64,000 nucleotides of DNA from Mesorhizobium sp. L-8-3 (GTDB lineage: Bacteria > Pseudomonadota > Alphaproteobacteria > Rhizobiales > Rhizobiaceae). How positions within the stretch are numbered: the first letter of the stretch is position 1; the number at the start of each line of letters is the position of its first letter. Made by a program: the position numbers and the translations under genes. Shown here piece after piece: positions 1 to 8,053 of the stretch. The notes under the pieces are model-generated. The model was not told the DNA's origin and ran no database searches. It saw only the letters and a program-made list of their open reading frames with translations. Where the stretch lies: contig NZ_AP023262.1 in NCBI RefSeq assembly GCF_016756615.1, forward strand, positions 4,279,501-4,343,500, read 5' to 3'.

Positions 1-222
1 CCTCCTGTTCAGCCGCAATTCCTCCTCGCAGAAAAAGCGCCGGCGCCAGAGCGTGCTGAAATCGAGGAACGGATATTTGACGGGCTTCTTGAGCTTGTAT
101 ACGCGGTCATCGGTCAGGAACACCCAGGACATGTGCGTTTCTCGCACGTCGACGATCGCCGTCGCGTGTGGGTATGCTTTGGGGTCGCTCAGAAAACGCA
201 CCTTTGCCGCCAGATCGATCAT
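1..222 (-). CDS. Phosphotransferase-like / ATP-binding protein, N-terminal fragment (runs off the window)
   Basis: Only the first 74 codons are present; the gene continues beyond position 1. The translation starts MIDLAAKVRFLSDPKAYPHA and carries the blocks ETHMSWVFLTDD, VYKLKKPVKYPFLDFSTL and FCEEELRLNR. These are the conserved N-terminus of the aminoglycoside-phosphotransferase-like family (COG2187), whose members often also carry a C-terminal P-loop kinase domain. The open frame continues upstream to 498, but that part has no family similarity and contains an FNR-type box at 449-462, so I place the start at ATG 222. The substrate is unknown. Its position beside hypoxia-type stress genes suggests membership of the same regulon (inference). 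Confidence 0.75.
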   Translation of the reverse strand, partial: MIDLAAKVRFLSDPKAYPHATAIVDVRETHMSWVFLTDDRVYKLKKPVKYPFLDFSTLWRRRFFCEEELRLNRR

Positions 223-700
223 CGGTATCCGTCCGCCGTCGGCTATTGGGTCTGAATCGCCCGGAACCGCAGATGTCTGCTGCCCCTGAGGGGACGAGCA
301 ACAAGATGATCCGGACGCGATGGAAGCCGGCACGCCCATCGCCTTTCCCATGACAGGTGCGTCGCATGGCATAGGTGCTGGCTCCTCGGGAGCGGCCCCT
401 TCGAAATCGACCGCGCCATAGTAATTCAGCCAACGACCGGACATCACCTTGATACGCGTCAAAGACGGCCGACAATAGTCGGCTAGCCTGACCCGCATAT
501 GCGCCGCCATGGGGCGCTGCCGGGTGCCTGCAGGATCGGTTCCGAAGCTACCCATGCGGCGGCGGCTGCGCCCGGCAAAAAAGACCGATCTCGTGAGCGT
601 CGGCCGGTTTCGTGACGTAGCCAGCGTCCGGTTTCGACGGGTGATGGTCGGTTTCTCCGATGCGGGGAAAGGCGAGCAGGAATGGAAAGGAAGGATCCCA
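223..700. other. Divergent intergenic region with an FNR/FixK box
   Basis: This 478-nt gap separates the leftward phosphotransferase-like gene from the rightward DUF3775 gene. It holds the FNR/FixK box at 449-462. No convincing coding sequence is seen; open frames here lack recognisable motifs and cross the box. Confidence 0.5.
449..462. promoter_or_regulatory. FNR/FixK box TTGATACGCGTCAA
   Basis: The sequence TTGAT-ACGC-GTCAA fits the TTGA-N6-TCAA core bound by FNR/FixK proteins, one base off the TTGAT-N4-ATCAA consensus. It lies between divergent genes, so either (222 leftward, 701 rightward) could be controlled. A FixK-type regulator is encoded at 4372-5010. Confidence 0.65.
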
Positions 701-1144
701 ATGAAACGTGGAATCGGAAGTGAGGAGAACAGAGTCCCGGAACTGGCAATTCCGGTCGAAACGGTGTGCTTCATTGTCATGAAAGCACGTGAGTTCGACG
801 CGAAGGAGGCCGTCACCGAACCGGATCCGGGGTCTAATCCGACAGACGATCACGACGTCGCCGTGCTGCAGGATCATGATGACGACCCCGTTCAGGAAGA
901 ACTGTCGTCCCTCATATCCGACCTCTCTGTCGACGAGCAGATCGATCTGGTCACGCTGATGTGGCTCGGGCGGGACGACTATCGGGCAACCGAATGGCCG
1001 ATCGTGCGAAAACAGGCCGCCGACGCCCACAACGACCATACGGTCGAATATCTCTGCGGGAATCCGCTGCTGTCCGATCACCTCTTGGCCGGTCTCGACG
1101 TCCTCGGTCTTTCGTGTGCCGACTACGAAGGGAAGCATCTTTGA
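701..1144 (+). CDS. DUF3775 domain protein
   Basis: 147 aa. The translation has VETVCFIVMKAREFDAKE near the N-terminus, then DPGSNPTDD, LSVDEQIDLVTLMWLGRDDY and HTVEYLCGNPLLSDHLLAGL, in the order typical of DUF3775 proteins of alphaproteobacteria. No catalytic function is known. The frame is open further upstream, but ATG 701 has a purine-rich ribosome site (AAAGGAAGGA) just before it and begins close to the family domain. It is acidic and probably cytoplasmic. An FNR-type box lies about 240 nt upstream and another just downstream, placing it in the putative FixK regulon. Confidence 0.75.
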   Translation: MKRGIGSEENRVPELAIPVETVCFIVMKAREFDAKEAVTEPDPGSNPTDDHDVAVLQDHDDDPVQEELSSLISDLSVDEQIDLVTLMWLGRDDYRATEWPIVRKQAADAHNDHTVEYLCGNPLLSDHLLAGLDVLGLSCADYEGKHL

Positions 1145-1162
1145 GCGGAACATTCGCCCGGT

Positions 1163-1176
1163 TTGATCCGCGTCAA
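1163..1176. promoter_or_regulatory. FNR/FixK box TTGATCCGCGTCAA upstream of hsp20
   Basis: TTGAT-CCGC-GTCAA matches the same pattern as the box at 449-462, and the two share CGCGTCAA. It lies 221 nt before the Hsp20 start codon and 18 nt after the DUF3775 stop. A class II arrangement would put the transcript start near 1211, leaving a long leader. Confidence 0.65.
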
Positions 1177-1397
1177 AGCCGGATGACATCGAAAGGGCTT
1201 TTCTGAAGTCCTCGCTGGATCGAGTTGGATCTGGCCAGGCTGTGCAACGATCCGTTTCAAGGCGCGATCTTGCCGAAGCGAAGCGCCGGATCAACGGTGA
1301 CTTCCGGCGAGCGGGTCCGGCAGCCTCCGGTTCAAGGTGGAAGATCGGAGGCGGCGGCATCTGAAAGCTTCATTCAACAACGCCAAGGAGTTGCATC

Positions 1398-1913
1398 ATG
1401 GCCGAAGCTGGCAAATTGCCCGTCAAGAAGTCTTCCGCGCCGGCGGAAGCCGGAGACTGGAATCCGTTCGACAGCCTCCGTCGAGAAATCGACCACCTGT
1501 TCGACGATTTTCGTCCCTTCGATTGGCGCCTTCCTTCCAGGGTTTTCAGGCCCCGGATATCTCATGCGCCATGGCAGGTCGCACCGGCGATGGACCTTGT
1601 CGAGAGGGACGACGCCTACGAGATCACAGCGGAGCTTCCCGGGCTTGACGAGAAGAACGTCGAGATCAAGCTCTCCAACCACACGCTGACGATCAAGGGC
1701 GAGAAGAGCGAGCAGAAGGAAGATAGGCAAAAGGACTATTATCTGTCCGAGCTGCGCTACGGTTCGTTTCAGCGAAGCTTCCAATTGCCCGAAGGCATCG
1801 ACGCCGACAGGATCGAGGCGAACTTCGCAAAGGGCGTGCTGACCGTGAAGCTGCCCAAGACGGCCGAGGCGAAGAAGGCCGAAAAGAAGATCGCGGTCAA
1901 GGCTGCCCCTTGA
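1398..1913 (+). CDS. Hsp20/alpha-crystallin small heat shock protein
   Basis: 171 aa, within the usual size of class A bacterial small heat shock proteins. The alpha-crystallin domain runs from about residue 55 to 150: DAYEITAELPGLDEKNVEIKL, the TLTIKGEK strand, YGSFQRSFQLP, and the closing GVLTVKLPK motif. The family acts as an ATP-independent holdase for unfolding proteins in the cytoplasm. AAGGAG lies 11-16 nt before ATG 1398. An FNR-type box upstream suggests induction by low oxygen rather than, or in addition to, heat; no ROSE-type thermosensor was recognised in the leader. DUF2267 and phosphoribosyltransferase genes follow in the same direction. Confidence 0.93.
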   Translation: MAEAGKLPVKKSSAPAEAGDWNPFDSLRREIDHLFDDFRPFDWRLPSRVFRPRISHAPWQVAPAMDLVERDDAYEITAELPGLDEKNVEIKLSNHTLTIKGEKSEQKEDRQKDYYLSELRYGSFQRSFQLPEGIDADRIEANFAKGVLTVKLPKTAEAKKAEKKIAVKAAP

Positions 1914-1923
1914 GCGCTCTCGC

Positions 1924-1958
1924 CTCGTCGGTGCGTCGGCAGGCGACGCACCGACGAG
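1924..1958. terminator. Perfect 15-bp hairpin downstream of hsp20
   Basis: CTCGTCGGTGCGTCG and CGACGCACCGACGAG are exact reverse complements separated by 5 nt, starting 10 nt after the hsp20 stop. There is no T run, so it may be a Rho-dependent end or an mRNA 3'-stabilising stem that makes hsp20 more abundant than the genes after it. Confidence 0.5.
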
Positions 1959-2022
1959 CAGGTCAACCGGAACCACATGAACCCTCCGGTGAACAGCCAA
2001 CTCCATGCCGAGGAGAATTGCC

Positions 2023-2448
2023 ATGGGCACTTCAATCGCAGGCTTCACCCAGGCATCGCAGCAGGCCCAGCAATGGGTCAATGAACTGGCCGAAGATCTG
2101 AACTGCAACGATCGACACGCATATCATCTTCTCCGCGCGGTTCTTCATGCGCTGCGCGACTGGCTCTCCCCGGAGGAAATGACCGATCTCGCCGCCCAGT
2201 TGCCCGTACTCATAAGGGGCATCTATTTCGAGGGGTGGAAGCCGGCGGAGACACCTGTCTGGCAGCGCCACAAGGACGACTTCGTTGCGCGTATCCAGGA
2301 CGCGTTCTCGGGCGATCCGTTGAACGATCCGGACATGGCCATCACGGCAGTCTTCAGACTGCTCGATCGGCATGTCTCGCATGGCGAAATCGTGCAGGTC
2401 AGGAATTCGATGAAGAAAGCCCTGCGCGAGCTGTGGCCGGCGGATTGA
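2023..2448 (+). CDS. DUF2267 domain protein
   Basis: 141 aa. The pattern QQWVNELAEDLNCNDRHAYHLLRAVLHALRDWLSPEEMTDLAAQLPVLIRGIYFEGW is the hallmark of DUF2267, a helical family of unknown biochemical role found in stress clusters of alphaproteobacteria and actinobacteria. The second half (residues 75-135) repeats the fold with AITAVFRLLDRHVSHGEIVQVRNSMKKALREL. An ATG at 2005 is in frame, but GAGGAG lies between it and ATG 2023, so 2023 is the start. It ends 4 nt before the phosphoribosyltransferase gene, so the two are probably translated from one mRNA. Confidence 0.8.
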   Translation: MGTSIAGFTQASQQAQQWVNELAEDLNCNDRHAYHLLRAVLHALRDWLSPEEMTDLAAQLPVLIRGIYFEGWKPAETPVWQRHKDDFVARIQDAFSGDPLNDPDMAITAVFRLLDRHVSHGEIVQVRNSMKKALRELWPAD

Positions 2449-2452
2449 CGCG

Positions 2453-3124
2453 ATGTTCCACGATCGACGGGAGGCCGGGCGCGAACTGGCGAACGAAGTG
2501 GCAAGGTTGGGCTTGGCTGATCCTATCGTGCTCGCCTTGCCAAGGGGCGGTGTGCCGGTTGCGGCGGAGGTGGCGCGGACCCTGAAGGCGCCGCTCGACC
2601 TTGTCATCGTGCGCAAGGTGGGTGCGCCCGACAATTCCGAACTGGCAGTCGCGGCCATCGTCGACGGCAGTCCACCCGATATCGTGCTCAATCGCGAGAT
2701 CATCGAAGCATACGGGCTGGACGATTCCGAGCTTCGGCTTCTGGTCAACCGCGAGCGCCCCGAATTGGAGCGGCGCCGGTTGACCTATCGCAGCGGGCGG
2801 CAAGCAAAGTCGGTCTCGGGCAAGACGGCCATTCTCGTCGATGACGGGGCCGCCACGGGAACCACGATGAAAGTGGCGATCCGTGCGCTCCGGCGGCGAT
2901 CGCCGCGCGAGATCGTCGTGGCGCTTCCGGTGGCCCCTCCCGACACGATCGCCGAACTCGCGCGCGAAGCCGACAGGGTCATTTGCCTGCGCCAGCCGGC
3001 ACACTTCCGTGCGCTTGGGTTTCATTACCAGCACTTTCCCCAACTCACCGACGACCAGGTGATCGCGGCGGTGCGGGATGCAAGACAACAAAAGGACCTC
3101 GACGAGGTCGCGAAGAAAGCTTGA
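2453..3124 (+). CDS. Phosphoribosyltransferase-family protein
   Basis: 223 aa. The type I PRTase fold is recognisable: MFHDRREAGRELANEVARL at the N-terminus, LALPRGGVPVAAEVARTLKAPLDLVIVRKVGAPDNSELA, and the PRPP-binding loop TAILVDDGAATGTTMKVAI. Stand-alone members of this COG1926 group occur in hypoxia and dormancy regulons, such as the mycobacterial DosR set, but their substrate is not established. It lies 4 nt after the DUF2267 gene. A TTGA-N6-TCAA box overlaps its stop codon and serves the next gene. Confidence 0.85.
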   Translation: MFHDRREAGRELANEVARLGLADPIVLALPRGGVPVAAEVARTLKAPLDLVIVRKVGAPDNSELAVAAIVDGSPPDIVLNREIIEAYGLDDSELRLLVNRERPELERRRLTYRSGRQAKSVSGKTAILVDDGAATGTTMKVAIRALRRRSPREIVVALPVAPPDTIAELAREADRVICLRQPAHFRALGFHYQHFPQLTDDQVIAAVRDARQQKDLDEVAKKA

Positions 3125-3134
3125 CGCGGGTCAA
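3121..3134. promoter_or_regulatory. FNR/FixK box TTGACGCGGGTCAA before the universal stress gene
   Basis: TTGAC-GCGG-GTCAA is a perfect 5-bp inverted repeat in the FNR spacing. Its centre is 62 nt before the start codon at 3190, which fits the -41.5 class II position with a short leader of about 20 nt. Confidence 0.65.
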
Positions 3135-3189
3135 GGCCGAGATGCCGCACCCATGCTGATCTGTCGTCCGAGCCTGACGGAGAAGAGAA

Positions 3190-4017
3190 ATGACCATCAC
3201 CACCATCATGGTGCAGCTCGACGTGGATTCTCCAGCGACACCGCGCTTGAGCTTCGCCCGGGAACTCGCAGGAAAATTCGAGGCGGATTTGATTGCCGTC
3301 GTCGCGGTCGAAGCGCGCGCGCTCGTACCCCCGGATGAAAACGGTCTTGTGACGCGGGAGCTGTTGCGTCAGCGAAGGCGCGAGATCGAGGATCGTCTGA
3401 AGGTGCTCAAGGAGGAATTCCTGGCCTTTTCAGGCAACAATGAGCGCGCCTCATGGCGCACCGATCTGGACGACCCTACGCGGACTTTGGCCTTGCATGC
3501 CCGCGCCGCCGACCTGGTGGTAACTGGAACTCCGGCGGCCGAGGCGGGGGGCGATTTCCACCGGACGATCGACGCGGGTGCGCTGATCCTGTCGGTGGGA
3601 CGGCCGGTCCTGTTCGCGGCGGACGATCTGCGCCCCTTGCGCGGCGAACGGATTCTCATCGCCTGGAAGGATGCACGTGAATCGCGTCGCGCAGTGGCTG
3701 ATGCGATGCCTTTCCTGACGCATGCCAAGGAGGTCACCGTGGCCGCCATTGCCGAAGGAGATCAGCCGGCCGTACGGGAGGGCGCCGCGGATGTGGTCCG
3801 TTTCCTGATGAGGCACGGCGTGAGGGCGAGCTCGCAGATACTGGAGCCCGATGGGGCGAAGATCGCTGAGGTTCTCATAGCGAAAGCCGGGGAGATCGGA
3901 GCGGATGTCGTCGTTGCGGGCGGCTATGGCCACAGCAGGCTTCTGGAATGGGCGTTCGGCGGCGTGACGCGCTCCATGCTGTCGGCCGGATCGATGCACC
4001 GGCTGCTGTCGAACTGA
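3190..4017 (+). CDS. Universal stress protein family (tandem UspA-like)
   Basis: 275 aa, the length of a two-domain UspA protein. The N-terminal half begins TTIMVQLDVDSPATPRLSFARELAGKF and includes DLVVTGTPAAE. The C-terminal half begins ILIAWKDARESRRAVADAMPFL and ends in the nucleotide-binding signature VVAGGYGHSRLLEWAFGGVTRSML (GxxGHSxxxE-x-xFGGxT). The C-terminal half therefore probably binds ATP, while the N-terminal half lacks the full signature. Its role would be tolerance of energy or oxygen stress. GGAGAAGAG precedes ATG 3190, and an FNR-type box lies immediately upstream. Confidence 0.88.
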   Translation: MTITTIMVQLDVDSPATPRLSFARELAGKFEADLIAVVAVEARALVPPDENGLVTRELLRQRRREIEDRLKVLKEEFLAFSGNNERASWRTDLDDPTRTLALHARAADLVVTGTPAAEAGGDFHRTIDAGALILSVGRPVLFAADDLRPLRGERILIAWKDARESRRAVADAMPFLTHAKEVTVAAIAEGDQPAVREGAADVVRFLMRHGVRASSQILEPDGAKIAEVLIAKAGEIGADVVVAGGYGHSRLLEWAFGGVTRSMLSAGSMHRLLSN

Positions 4018-4126
4018 CGACAGTGACACGCTGCCGGACGAAGACGATTGCCGTTCTGCGATGCGCTGGGGTGTTTTCAGCAGTGTGCGAGCCGCGACGA
4101 AACACGGCAACCGCGACGGGGGCAGG

Positions 4127-4327
4127 TCACGCGGAGTGGATCGGATGGTACTCCCAGATGCGCCAATGGGTGGGTGATACGTCCACCCGCTCGTTGGAGT
4201 CCGATTTGACCCATCCGGTCAGCACGCGCCTGCAGGGGAACACGAGGGCGTGGGGGCCATCCCAATCCATGACGGCCAGCTGCAGGTCATGATTGAAGGG
4301 TGCCGTCGAAATCGGGTGCCACATCAT
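4127..4327 (-). CDS. Small conserved hypothetical protein
   Basis: 66 aa, starting MMWHPISTAPFNHDLQLAVM and continuing through HALVFPCRRV, TGWV and SPTHWRIWEYHP. This short Trp-rich pattern is one I associate with small rhizobial hypothetical proteins, but no function is known. The frame is open to 4402, which would overlap the fixK stop; starting at 4327 or 4324 removes that overlap and matches the conserved part. It follows fixK by 44 nt on the same strand and may be the last gene of the fix transcript. Confidence 0.5.
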   Translation of the reverse strand: MMWHPISTAPFNHDLQLAVMDWDGPHALVFPCRRVLTGWVKSDSNERVDVSPTHWRIWEYHPIHSA

Positions 4328-4371
4328 CCCCTGGTCGGAAGCAACGCAACCGCCTCCAAAACTCGACGCTG

Positions 4372-5010
4372 TCAAGCCGCCATTTCGTGCAGGGTCTGCC
4401 ACCTGGCGATCTCGATTCTGCGTAAGCTCGCCAGCTTGATGATGCCTCTCTGCTTGAGTTTGGAGAACACGCGGGAGACCGTCTCGATGGTCAAGCCGAG
4501 ATAGTCGGCGATGTCCGCGCGGGACATGGGCAGATCGATCTGTCGCAGGCCCCCTTGTCGCGCGGACATATCCGTCAGGAAGGCGGCGATCCGTTCCGTC
4601 GCATTCTGGCGGCCCAGCACGAGCAGATGCTCCTGGGCCCGGACCAGGCTCAGAAGCGCCAAGGGCAGCAGTTCGCTCGCGGCATCGCCGCCCGAGGCAT
4701 TCGCACGCAAGATACTGATGCCGGTGGCGCCGACGGCATCCGCAAAGAAATGGTGCGTCCTATCCGCCTCGAAACCGAAGACTTCGCCGGGGAGGTGGAA
4801 AGCCGAAATCTGCCGGCGGCCGTCCGCGAGCAAGCGGTATATGCGGACTGCTCCGAACTCGACCTTGTAGAGATTGCCGCTTTTCTCGCCCTGGGCGTAG
4901 ATTTCGGCGCCCGCCGGGAAAAGGCTGGGCATGTTCATCACACCGAAGTCGCGGGCAAACGCCGCCCCCTGCGGATGGACTGAATTCCGGGACAATTCGA
5001 AGACCGACAT
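4372..5010 (-). CDS. fixK: Crp/Fnr-family transcriptional regulator, FixK-like
   Basis: 212 aa. An N-terminal cyclic-nucleotide-binding-like barrel (about residues 20-115: LFPAGAEIYAQGEKSGNLYKVEFGAVRIYRLLADGRRQISAFHLPGEVFGF) is followed by a helical linker and a C-terminal winged HTH. The recognition helix ETVSRVFSKLKQRGII holds the E-x-x-S-R triad that in FNR and FixK reads TTGAT-N4-ATCAA. There is no N-terminal cysteine cluster for a 4Fe-4S centre, so it is FixK-like: oxygen control must come from FixLJ, not from the protein itself. GGAGG lies 5 nt before ATG 5010; an in-frame GTG at 5016 is too close to it. It lies downstream of fixL, fixJ and the receiver gene. The boxes at 449, 1163, 3121 and 8699 are likely targets. 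Confidence 0.88.
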   Translation of the reverse strand: MSVFELSRNSVHPQGAAFARDFGVMNMPSLFPAGAEIYAQGEKSGNLYKVEFGAVRIYRLLADGRRQISAFHLPGEVFGFEADRTHHFFADAVGATGISILRANASGGDAASELLPLALLSLVRAQEHLLVLGRQNATERIAAFLTDMSARQGGLRQIDLPMSRADIADYLGLTIETVSRVFSKLKQRGIIKLASLRRIEIARWQTLHEMAA

Positions 5011-5098
5011 GATCACCTCCAGCTGCTGAGGCGAGAATTGCGCAGATCCGATGATCGCGAAATTCGGTCATATCCCTAGGGGAAACCACGTAGAGCCG

Positions 5099-5446
5099 TC
5101 AGTCCGCTGCGGTGATGGCGTTCCGCACCGCCTCGATGAGCGGCCCACCGAGGAACGGCTTCGTCACGAGTGTCACCTTCTGCAGTTCGGGAGCGGCCCG
5201 GAACAGGCTCACAAGCAGTATGACCGGCCTGGCAAAGATCAAGAATTGCCCCGGGGCAATCTTCCAATCCACGGCCCGATCATCGATGACGGCGCAGGCG
5301 GCGCGCCGCGCGTATCGGGATGCAAAGGCGTCGGTCGCATACGAATGTGCGTCGACCCGGAAGCCACTGCTCTCGAGCGCGAATTCAAGAGAGCGGCGCA
5401 AGCCGTCATCGGGAGCAGCGGTGATTACAATCTCGGATCTGGCCAC
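5099..5446 (-). CDS. Single-domain response-regulator-like receiver (FixT-like position)
   Basis: 115 aa, one CheY-like domain and nothing else. It has the acidic pair after strand 1 (APDD), a central AVIDDR where the phospho-acceptor Asp would lie, Ser in ILLVSLF and the invariant Lys in VTKPF. Single-domain receivers next to fixJ can act as anti-kinases or phosphate sinks; Caulobacter FixT is such a protein and uses cysteines for an Fe-S cluster, but this one has a single cysteine. The start is GTG 5446, with GGAG 8 nt upstream; the longer open frame (to 5674) runs into fixJ and has no family similarity. It lies between fixJ and fixK, in the same orientation. Confidence 0.7.
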   Translation of the reverse strand: MARSEIVITAAPDDGLRRSLEFALESSGFRVDAHSYATDAFASRYARRAACAVIDDRAVDWKIAPGQFLIFARPVILLVSLFRAAPELQKVTLVTKPFLGGPLIEAVRNAITAAD

Positions 5447-5570
5447 GCTGGATCTCCGCCGGGCACCGTTTCGCCTCGGCCATCCTGCGTCGCATATTCG
5501 GGAACCTGGCGCATTGCGGCAGATCAAAGCCAGTTCATCGTGATTTGGCTCACCCCTCTCATCGCTCAGG

Positions 5571-6230
5571 TTACGCGCGCGAGCCGCCGCTACGGCCCCG
5601 GCTTGCTGGATTTTCCTTGTCTGCAAGCTCCAGGGCAATCGCCATACGCACCAGTTCAGGCAAACTGCCGGCACGCATCTTGGACATGATGTTGGCGCGA
5701 TGGACTTCGACCGTTCGCGGACTGATGTTCAGATCATAGGCGATCGTCTTGTTCGGGAGTCCGGCCACCACGGCGGCGAGGACCTGGCGCTCCCGCTCCG
5801 ACAGTTGGCCGAGGCGCGAGCGGATCGCCGACACGTCCTCCATCTCGGTGACGGTGTCGAGGCGGCTCGCCGCTCGCTTGATGGCTTCAATCAGAACGAC
5901 GTCTTCAAAAGGCTTTTCGATGAAATCGCTCGCGCCGGCCTTCATGGCCGCGACCGCCATCGGGACATCGCCGTGGCCGGTGATGACGATCGCCGGGATA
6001 GCGACGCCGATCTCGTTGAGCTTGGCGAGCAGTTCGACGCCGCTGATATCGGGCATTCTCAGATCGGTGACGAGACAGGCCTTTCCGATGGTCGGCGCCG
6101 CGACAAGAAAACTGGAAGCGGAGTCGTGCACGCGAACCGTGAAGCCGGCCATTGTCAAAAGGAATGCGAGCGATTTGCGGACCGGCTCCTCGTCGTCGAC
6201 GACGTGGACGACATATTCATGGATCTGCAT
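5571..6230 (-). CDS. fixJ: Two-component response regulator FixJ
   Basis: 219 aa. The receiver domain (VVHVVDDEEPVRKSLAFLL, phospho-acceptor Asp56 in LVTDLRMPD, VITGHGDVPMAV, DFIEKPFED) is followed by a linker and a LuxR/FixJ-type HTH (LSERERQVLAAVVAGLPNKTIAYDLNISPRTVEVHR). These blocks match rhizobial FixJ closely. When phosphorylated by FixL at low oxygen it activates fixK-type promoters. ATG 6230 (MQIHEYVVHVV) fits family length; the open frame to 6281 only adds residues antisense to nothing conserved. Its start overlaps the end of fixL by 14 nt, implying translational coupling. Confidence 0.93.
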   Translation of the reverse strand: MQIHEYVVHVVDDEEPVRKSLAFLLTMAGFTVRVHDSASSFLVAAPTIGKACLVTDLRMPDISGVELLAKLNEIGVAIPAIVITGHGDVPMAVAAMKAGASDFIEKPFEDVVLIEAIKRAASRLDTVTEMEDVSAIRSRLGQLSERERQVLAAVVAGLPNKTIAYDLNISPRTVEVHRANIMSKMRAGSLPELVRMAIALELADKENPASRGRSGGSRA

Positions 6231-7728
6231 CTGCTGCCTCTTGCGTTGCCGTAGGCAATAAGAAGCGGAATGTCGCCCCACCTTTGCCGTTGCGCTCCAA
6301 AGTTATGCTGCCGCCATGCGCTTCCACGATCCGCTTGGAGATCGACAGGCCGATACCCATACCGCTCGCCTTGCTGGTGACGAAGGGCTGGAACAGGCGT
6401 GTCGCTATGTCCTCGGGGATCCCCGGCCCCGTATCCGCGATCTCCACAGCCACAAACCCGTCACGGTCGGAGGCCGTGCGCACCGACAGCTCACGCCGCT
6501 CGCTTTCTCGCATGGCCTCCATGGCGTTGCGCATGAGATTGATCAGGACTTGCTGCACCTGAATGCGATCCACGAGGACTTCGCCGGTGTCGGGCGCAAA
6601 ATCGAAGACCGACCTCACGCCTTGCTCGCGGGCGCCGACAAGCGCCAGTGCACCGGCTTCTTCAATCAGTTTGCGCAGATTCTCCGCTGATTTCTCCGTC
6701 TCGCCGCGAGTTACGAACTCGCGCAGGTGGCGAATGATGCCGCCGGCGCGGAGCGACTGTTTCGCAGTCTCCTCGAGCGCTTCCCTGATCCGGTTGGCCG
6801 CAGGCCCGTCGAGTTGCGCCAGGAAACGAGCGCAGCCCTGCGAATAGTTGGCGATGGCCGCGAGCGGCTGGTTGAGCTCGTGGGCCAGGGTCGATGCCAT
6901 TTCGCCAAGTTCGTTGAGGCGGGCAAGCCGCGCCAGTTCGTCCTGTATCTCTTGCAGCCTCGCTGCGCTTTCCTCCCTTTCGGTGAGGTCGCGGATGAAG
7001 CCAGTGAAGAATTTCCGGTCGCCCGACCTCATTTCGCCGACCGACAGCTTCATCGGAAAGGTCGAGCCGTCCTTCCTGCGCCCGACCACCACGCGGTCGA
7101 CACCAATGATGCGCTTCTCGTCGGTCGTCAGATATCGCTGGATGTAGCCGTCGTGCTCGCTGTGGTAGGGCTCCGGCATCAACAGGTTCACATTCCGGCC
7201 GATCGCTTCCGCTTCCGTAAAGCCGAACTGTCGGACGGCCGCGGCGCTGAAGGATGTGATGATGCCGCCGTCGTCAATCACCACCGTTGCATCCGGGACG
7301 GTGTCAAGAATCGAACGGAGATGGGCTTCTCGCGCTTTCAAAGCAGCCTCGGTCTTGCCGACGGCGCGGCGTGCCCGGTGCAGCATCTCGCCTATCCACG
7401 CGATCATCAGGCCGACCAGCGCGAAGACGAGAGCCTGGATCCACATCGCCTGCGCGGCATCCACGATGTAGATGGTGCCGGCGAGAGAGAGCACCAATGC
7501 GAAGATGCCGGGACCAATGCCACCTGCGATCGCCGAAACGAGAATGACCGGGACGAAGAGAATGAAAACCGCGGTGTTTCCGAGCGCGGGAATCAGCAAG
7601 AGCCTGACGACAAAGACAGGCACCACCATTGCGGCCGCAAGCAAATATCCCGCAGCCCCTTCGAAGCGGGATGAAATCACGGCCTTCAGAAAGTGTCCTC
7701 TCAGTCCGGTATCTTCGCTTCCGGGCAT
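6217..7728 (-). CDS. fixL: Oxygen-sensing sensor histidine kinase FixL
   Basis: 503 aa from ATG 7728, almost the length of S. meliloti FixL. Hydrophobic segments cover residues 28-116 (about four membrane helices). The PAS domain (133-248) contains MPEPYHSEHDGYIQRY, where His192 of EHD aligns with the haem-ligating His of FixL, and GVDRVVVGRRKDGSTFPM with a conserved Arg. The kinase core follows: phospho-His283 in STLAHELNQPL, the N box NLMRNAMEA, DTGPGIP and GMGIGLSISKRIVEAHGG. In known FixL, oxygen on the haem turns the kinase off. It forms the fixL-fixJ-receiver-fixK unit reading leftward. The open frame continues to 7875, but the extra residues are not conserved. Confidence 0.93.
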   Translation of the reverse strand: MPGSEDTGLRGHFLKAVISSRFEGAAGYLLAAAMVVPVFVVRLLLIPALGNTAVFILFVPVILVSAIAGGIGPGIFALVLSLAGTIYIVDAAQAMWIQALVFALVGLMIAWIGEMLHRARRAVGKTEAALKAREAHLRSILDTVPDATVVIDDGGIITSFSAAAVRQFGFTEAEAIGRNVNLLMPEPYHSEHDGYIQRYLTTDEKRIIGVDRVVVGRRKDGSTFPMKLSVGEMRSGDRKFFTGFIRDLTEREESAARLQEIQDELARLARLNELGEMASTLAHELNQPLAAIANYSQGCARFLAQLDGPAANRIREALEETAKQSLRAGGIIRHLREFVTRGETEKSAENLRKLIEEAGALALVGAREQGVRSVFDFAPDTGEVLVDRIQVQQVLINLMRNAMEAMRESERRELSVRTASDRDGFVAVEIADTGPGIPEDIATRLFQPFVTSKASGMGIGLSISKRIVEAHGGSITLERNGKGGATFRFLLPTATQEAADADP

Positions 7729-8053
7729 GGCCTGACCCAAAGCGGCCCCACGTGCTCGCCCACGCTTCACCTGCTCAGCCTCTTCTCCTGACGCAGGTTC
7801 GGAAAACGGTGGGACGCTTTTCCGAAACCTGCCTTGGGCGCAACGGTGCCTCCGGGACCCAGCCGACCCGGCCACGTCATACTACGCCGTGCCGACGATT
7901 CCCAACCGTTCTTTTGGTCTAATCCGAACCTTGACGAAGGTGGCGCGGGTCGATCGAGAATGCCGCGTGCGAGCCGGCCGGACGTTTTTGACAATCGTCC
8001 GGCTGCCCGACGATGGGCATATGAATCGTGGCTTTGCTTGGAGGCCCGGCCCG
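7729..8053. other. Gap upstream of fixL with an inverted repeat
   Basis: This 325-nt stretch between fixL and the PNPOx gene shows no supported gene. It contains the imperfect palindrome at 7793-7832. No TTGA-N6-TCAA box was found here. Confidence 0.4.
7793..7832. repeat. Palindromic repeat upstream of fixL
   Basis: GCAGGTTCGGAAAA pairs with TTTTCCGAAACCTGC across an 11-nt loop, with one unpaired base. It resembles the dispersed intergenic palindromes of rhizobia rather than a terminator, as no T run follows. Confidence 0.5.
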
